A stretch of DNA of 6,414 bases from an uncultured Saprospiraceae bacterium (GTDB lineage: Bacteria > Bacteroidota > Bacteroidia > Chitinophagales > Saprospiraceae): NCBI GenBank assembly GCA_937959375.1, contig CALGLS010000283.1, positions 1-6,414 on the forward strand. Reading direction: 5' to 3'. The notes beneath the pieces were generated by a model. That model was not told the origin of the DNA. It was given only the letters and a program-made list of their open reading frames with translations, and did no database searches. Numbering within the stretch: the stretch's first letter is position 1; each line of letters starts with the position of its first letter. Below, in pieces: positions 4,133-6,414 of the stretch. A program made the translations under genes and the position numbers.

Positions 4133-6139
4133 TTAATTACTTAGCGGGGAAGCGGCATTATTGTAGCGATTGACATCAGCCATTCGATTAGAAGGATCAA
4201 TCTCTATTTTTTTCACGTTCTTTAAATTTAGGTCGATGGTCGCCTCATACGTTGGGTGCGTCCATGGCCAGTCTTCTAAAACGTTGTAGGTCATTTCAGT
4301 TGTTTCTTGTGGCTTTTCGCCACGCATAATTCTCAATGGAATGTGGTACAAATGTTTAGAGCCATCTTTCATGGTCACCACTAAATCTACTGGCATCGGC
4401 ATTACACCTTCTTTTTTCAAGGTAACATTGAACGAATTTAAACCTTTGTCTTTATTCTTTTTCTTTCGTTTAAACCATTTACGTTTTTTCTTCTTCTCTT
4501 TATCGATCGACAAGGCTTTACCTATGGCAGTCTTAGAAACATTCCCCTCTTCATCGTATTCTAAAGAAACCGTTGATTCTTCGTTTCCGTAAGCACCAAT
4601 TGAATAGTCAATCATGTGAGTTGTTCCAATCCAATATTCTCTATACCAGTCTAGTTCCAATCCAGATTCCTTTTCCATAATTCTGATAAAGTCATTTGGA
4701 TTTGGGTGTTTGAATTTCCAAGTATCAAAATACTTTAACATACCACGATCAAATGCTTTTTCACCAATGATGTATTCTAACTGATGTAAAAACACAGCTC
4801 CTGTTACATAAGAAGCCACACCATAAGCGCTATTGGTATTGTAGTGATCAGAATGAGTTGTTAGTGGCTCTGCTCGTCCGCTCTTTGCGAAATTAGCATA
4901 ACCAGTATAACTCCCAATATGTGGGTTGTCACGTACGGTAGCTCCAGGAAGTGCTTCAATTTTAGCAAGATGATTCATCACTTCATTTGATGCGTAGCTG
5001 GTAAAACCTTCATCCATCCAAGAGTATAAAGCTTCATTGGTACCCAACATCATTTGATACCATGAGTGCATCCATTCGTGTACCGATACGCCTACTAGGC
5101 CACCTAAGCTACGGTTACCTGTAATCAAAGTAGCTAAAGGATATTCCATACCACCATCACCACCTTGAATAAAAGCGTATGACTTGTATTGGTACTTTCC
5201 GTAATTTTTATTCATAAACGTCAAGGCTTTATCCATGATGCCAGGAAGCATTTTCCAAGTGGTTTCTGTGTTTTCATTTTCTTGATAGAAAAAGTGCATC
5301 ATAACGCCAGCTTCTGACATATGTTTGGTGTGCTTGTAATCACGATCTGCTGCCCACGCAAAGTCAATTACATTTGGAGTTTTGAAATGCCACTTTAATT
5401 TTTCGCCAGATGGGCGAGACACTTTAGCACCTTCCTCTTCGTAACCATAACCTACTTCGTTTGGATTTTGCAGGTAGCCTCCTGCTGCCACTACGTAATC
5501 TTTGTCGATGTTAATCGTTACGTCAAAGTCTCCCCATATTCCGTGGAATTCACGACCAACGTAAGGGTGAGCATGCCATCCTTGGTAATCATATTCACAA
5601 AGACGTGGGTACCATTGTGTCATGGAATAGTCGATTCCTTCTTTGTTGTCACGACCACTTCGACGAACTTGAACGGGTACTTGAGATTCAAATTCCATTT
5701 CTAATGTCGCTTTCTTTCCTGACTTGATTGGTTTGTTTAGTTCTACTTCGAGAATAGTACCTACCACTTCAAATTTTACTGCTTTACCGTTGTGCTTTAG
5801 TGATTTAATTTTGTGGTAACCAATTTCATTTTCATTCAAAGACGCAATTCGGTCAGCAACCCGTGAGTCAGCATCAGGTAGTGTTCTTGATCGAACATCC
5901 ATCATACTATTTGGCTGAAAAGCATTAAAATATAAATGATAAAAAACTCGCTGGAGGTCATCTGGTGAGTTGTTGGTGTAAACGATTTTTTGCTTACCTG
6001 TAAATTGATGTTTGGTTACATCAAAGTCAATGTCCATATCGTATTTGACGGCTTGTTGCCAACGATCGGCAGGTTGTGCATTTGCTGAGGAAAGGATAAA
6101 TATCAGACAGATACTCATCATGAAAGTGATCTTATTCAT
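4133..6139 (-). CDS. Secreted M1 family zinc metallopeptidase (gluzincin, aminopeptidase N-like)
   Basis: Predicted to be an exported zinc aminopeptidase that removes N-terminal residues from peptides in the periplasm or outside the cell. The 668-residue protein starts with a Sec signal peptide: MNK, a hydrophobic stretch to about residue 18, then ANA-Q, giving likely cleavage after A21. No lipobox cysteine follows. An N-terminal beta-domain (about 22-210) precedes the thermolysin-like domain. The zinc site is H354-E-W-M-H358 plus E377 in DEGFTSY, with E355 as general base, and Y444 in SYVTGA fits the transition-state tyrosine. The exopeptidase motif is GGMEYP (329-334) instead of classical GAMEN; E332, the expected amine-binding residue, is kept. 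The C-terminal part (about 511-668) contains a very basic stretch at 547-565 (14 of 19 residues Lys or Arg), unusual in an exported enzyme. No type IX secretion C-terminal domain is recognised. The start has no Shine-Dalgarno. Its gene converges on the symporter gene and is probably monocistronic. Confidence 0.93.
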   Translation of the reverse strand: MNKITFMMSICLIFILSSANAQPADRWQQAVKYDMDIDFDVTKHQFTGKQKIVYTNNSPDDLQRVFYHLYFNAFQPNSMMDVRSRTLPDADSRVADRIASLNENEIGYHKIKSLKHNGKAVKFEVVGTILEVELNKPIKSGKKATLEMEFESQVPVQVRRSGRDNKEGIDYSMTQWYPRLCEYDYQGWHAHPYVGREFHGIWGDFDVTINIDKDYVVAAGGYLQNPNEVGYGYEEEGAKVSRPSGEKLKWHFKTPNVIDFAWAADRDYKHTKHMSEAGVMMHFFYQENENTETTWKMLPGIMDKALTFMNKNYGKYQYKSYAFIQGGDGGMEYPLATLITGNRSLGGLVGVSVHEWMHSWYQMMLGTNEALYSWMDEGFTSYASNEVMNHLAKIEALPGATVRDNPHIGSYTGYANFAKSGRAEPLTTHSDHYNTNSAYGVASYVTGAVFLHQLEYIIGEKAFDRGMLKYFDTWKFKHPNPNDFIRIMEKESGLELDWYREYWIGTTHMIDYSIGAYGNEESTVSLEYDEEGNVSKTAIGKALSIDKEKKKKRKWFKRKKKNKDKGLNSFNVTLKKEGVMPMPVDLVVTMKDGSKHLYHIPLRIMRGEKPQETTEMTYNVLEDWPWTHPTYEATIDLNLKNVKKIEIDPSNRMADVNRYNNAASPLSN

Positions 6140-6251
6140 TACTATGTTGTTTTATTAATTTTTACTTTTTGGTTTTACTCTGACGTGTTTTAAACACATA
6201 GGGACAGTAGTTATATAGTTGCTCGTCTTTTAGGGTGTTTCAATTTAGAGG
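6140..6251. other. Upstream region of the M1 peptidase gene
   Basis: These 112 AT-rich bases should contain the M1 promoter if the gene is transcribed alone. A 13-bp palindrome, GTGTTTTAAACAC (6185-6197), lies 46-58 bp before the start codon and could be a regulator site, but an AT-rich palindrome of this size may arise by chance. On the minus strand TTGAAA (6243-6238) and TATATA (6217-6212) are 20 bp apart, too wide for a good promoter call. No Bacteroidota TAnnTTTG box is seen. Confidence 0.35.
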
Positions 6252-6414
6252 CTACATAGATTTTTTGCTGCGATTAAAATTTAAGGCGCGTTTTGCTTTT
6301 GTATTTGAAATATTAAACGATTTGGTTTTATCTCTATGCCATCTCTTCTTGTATCGAATCTTCTCGTTGGACTGGTCCGTAACATTTTGTCCAATCATTC
6401 CAGCCATACTTTTT
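6252..6414 (-). CDS. Possible basic small protein or C-terminal fragment, cut by the window edge
   Basis: A minus-strand frame is open from the right edge to a TAG at 6252-6254. It could be the tail of a longer gene, or a 51-residue protein starting at the ATG at 6405-6407 (MAGMIGQNVTDQ...). From that Met the peptide has 14 Lys/Arg against 3 Asp/Glu and ends ...TKAKRALNFNRSKKSM. No family is recognised. Other frames over the same bases are also partly open, including a 26-residue minus-strand frame ending at a TAG, so coding status is uncertain. If real, it lies 112 bp upstream of the M1 gene on the same strand and could share a transcript with it. Confidence 0.3.
   Translation of the reverse strand, partial: KSMAGMIGQNVTDQSNEKIRYKKRWHRDKTKSFNISNTKAKRALNFNRSKKSM

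Noticed and set aside
4341..5704. Plus-strand frames inside the M1 gene (4341-4592, 5468-5704)
   Set aside because: They are antisense shadows of the M1 coding sequence; the Phe-rich one is the complement of the polylysine region.

Overview
The window looks like ordinary chromosomal DNA from a low-GC member of the Bacteroidota, probably an aquatic flavobacterium or relative. The evidence is AT-rich DNA, start codons without Shine-Dalgarno sequences, three protein families typical of that group (a class I type photolyase, a vSGLT-like sodium/solute symporter and a secreted M1 metallopeptidase with a GGMEYP motif), and an 'ACAGGATTT'-type dispersed repeat that I associate with such genomes. The phylum call is inference from gene content and style; no marker gene is present.

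Layout. A short non-coding stretch (1-139) and a strong rho-independent terminator (140-181) lie downstream of a minus-strand photolyase gene (214-1557). A 353-bp divergent intergenic region (1558-1910) separates it from a plus-strand sodium/solute symporter gene (1911-3605). It contains a perfect 9-9-9 dyad and a pair of 10-bp direct repeats, both on the photolyase side, which are the best regulatory candidates in the window. The symporter converges on a minus-strand secreted M1 metallopeptidase gene (4133-6139). The 527 bp between them hold two terminators, a pair of 49-bp inverted repeats of higher GC content bracketing about 360 bp, and a short tandem array of 9-bp units. The last 163 bases may hold the C-terminal end (or all) of a small, very basic, unrecognised minus-strand protein.

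How the genes relate. All three full genes are in different transcription units (divergent, then convergent) and nothing ties them into a pathway. Photolyase repairs UV damage, the symporter imports a small solute using the sodium gradient, and the M1 enzyme trims peptides outside the cytoplasm. Sodium-driven uptake and light repair both suit a sunlit saline habitat, but that is inference. I found no CRISPR array, tRNA, rRNA, transposase, phage gene or defence system. The most interesting material is non-coding: the inverted-repeat pair at 3612-4071 and the dyad upstream of the photolyase gene. I do not see a convincing new biological system here.
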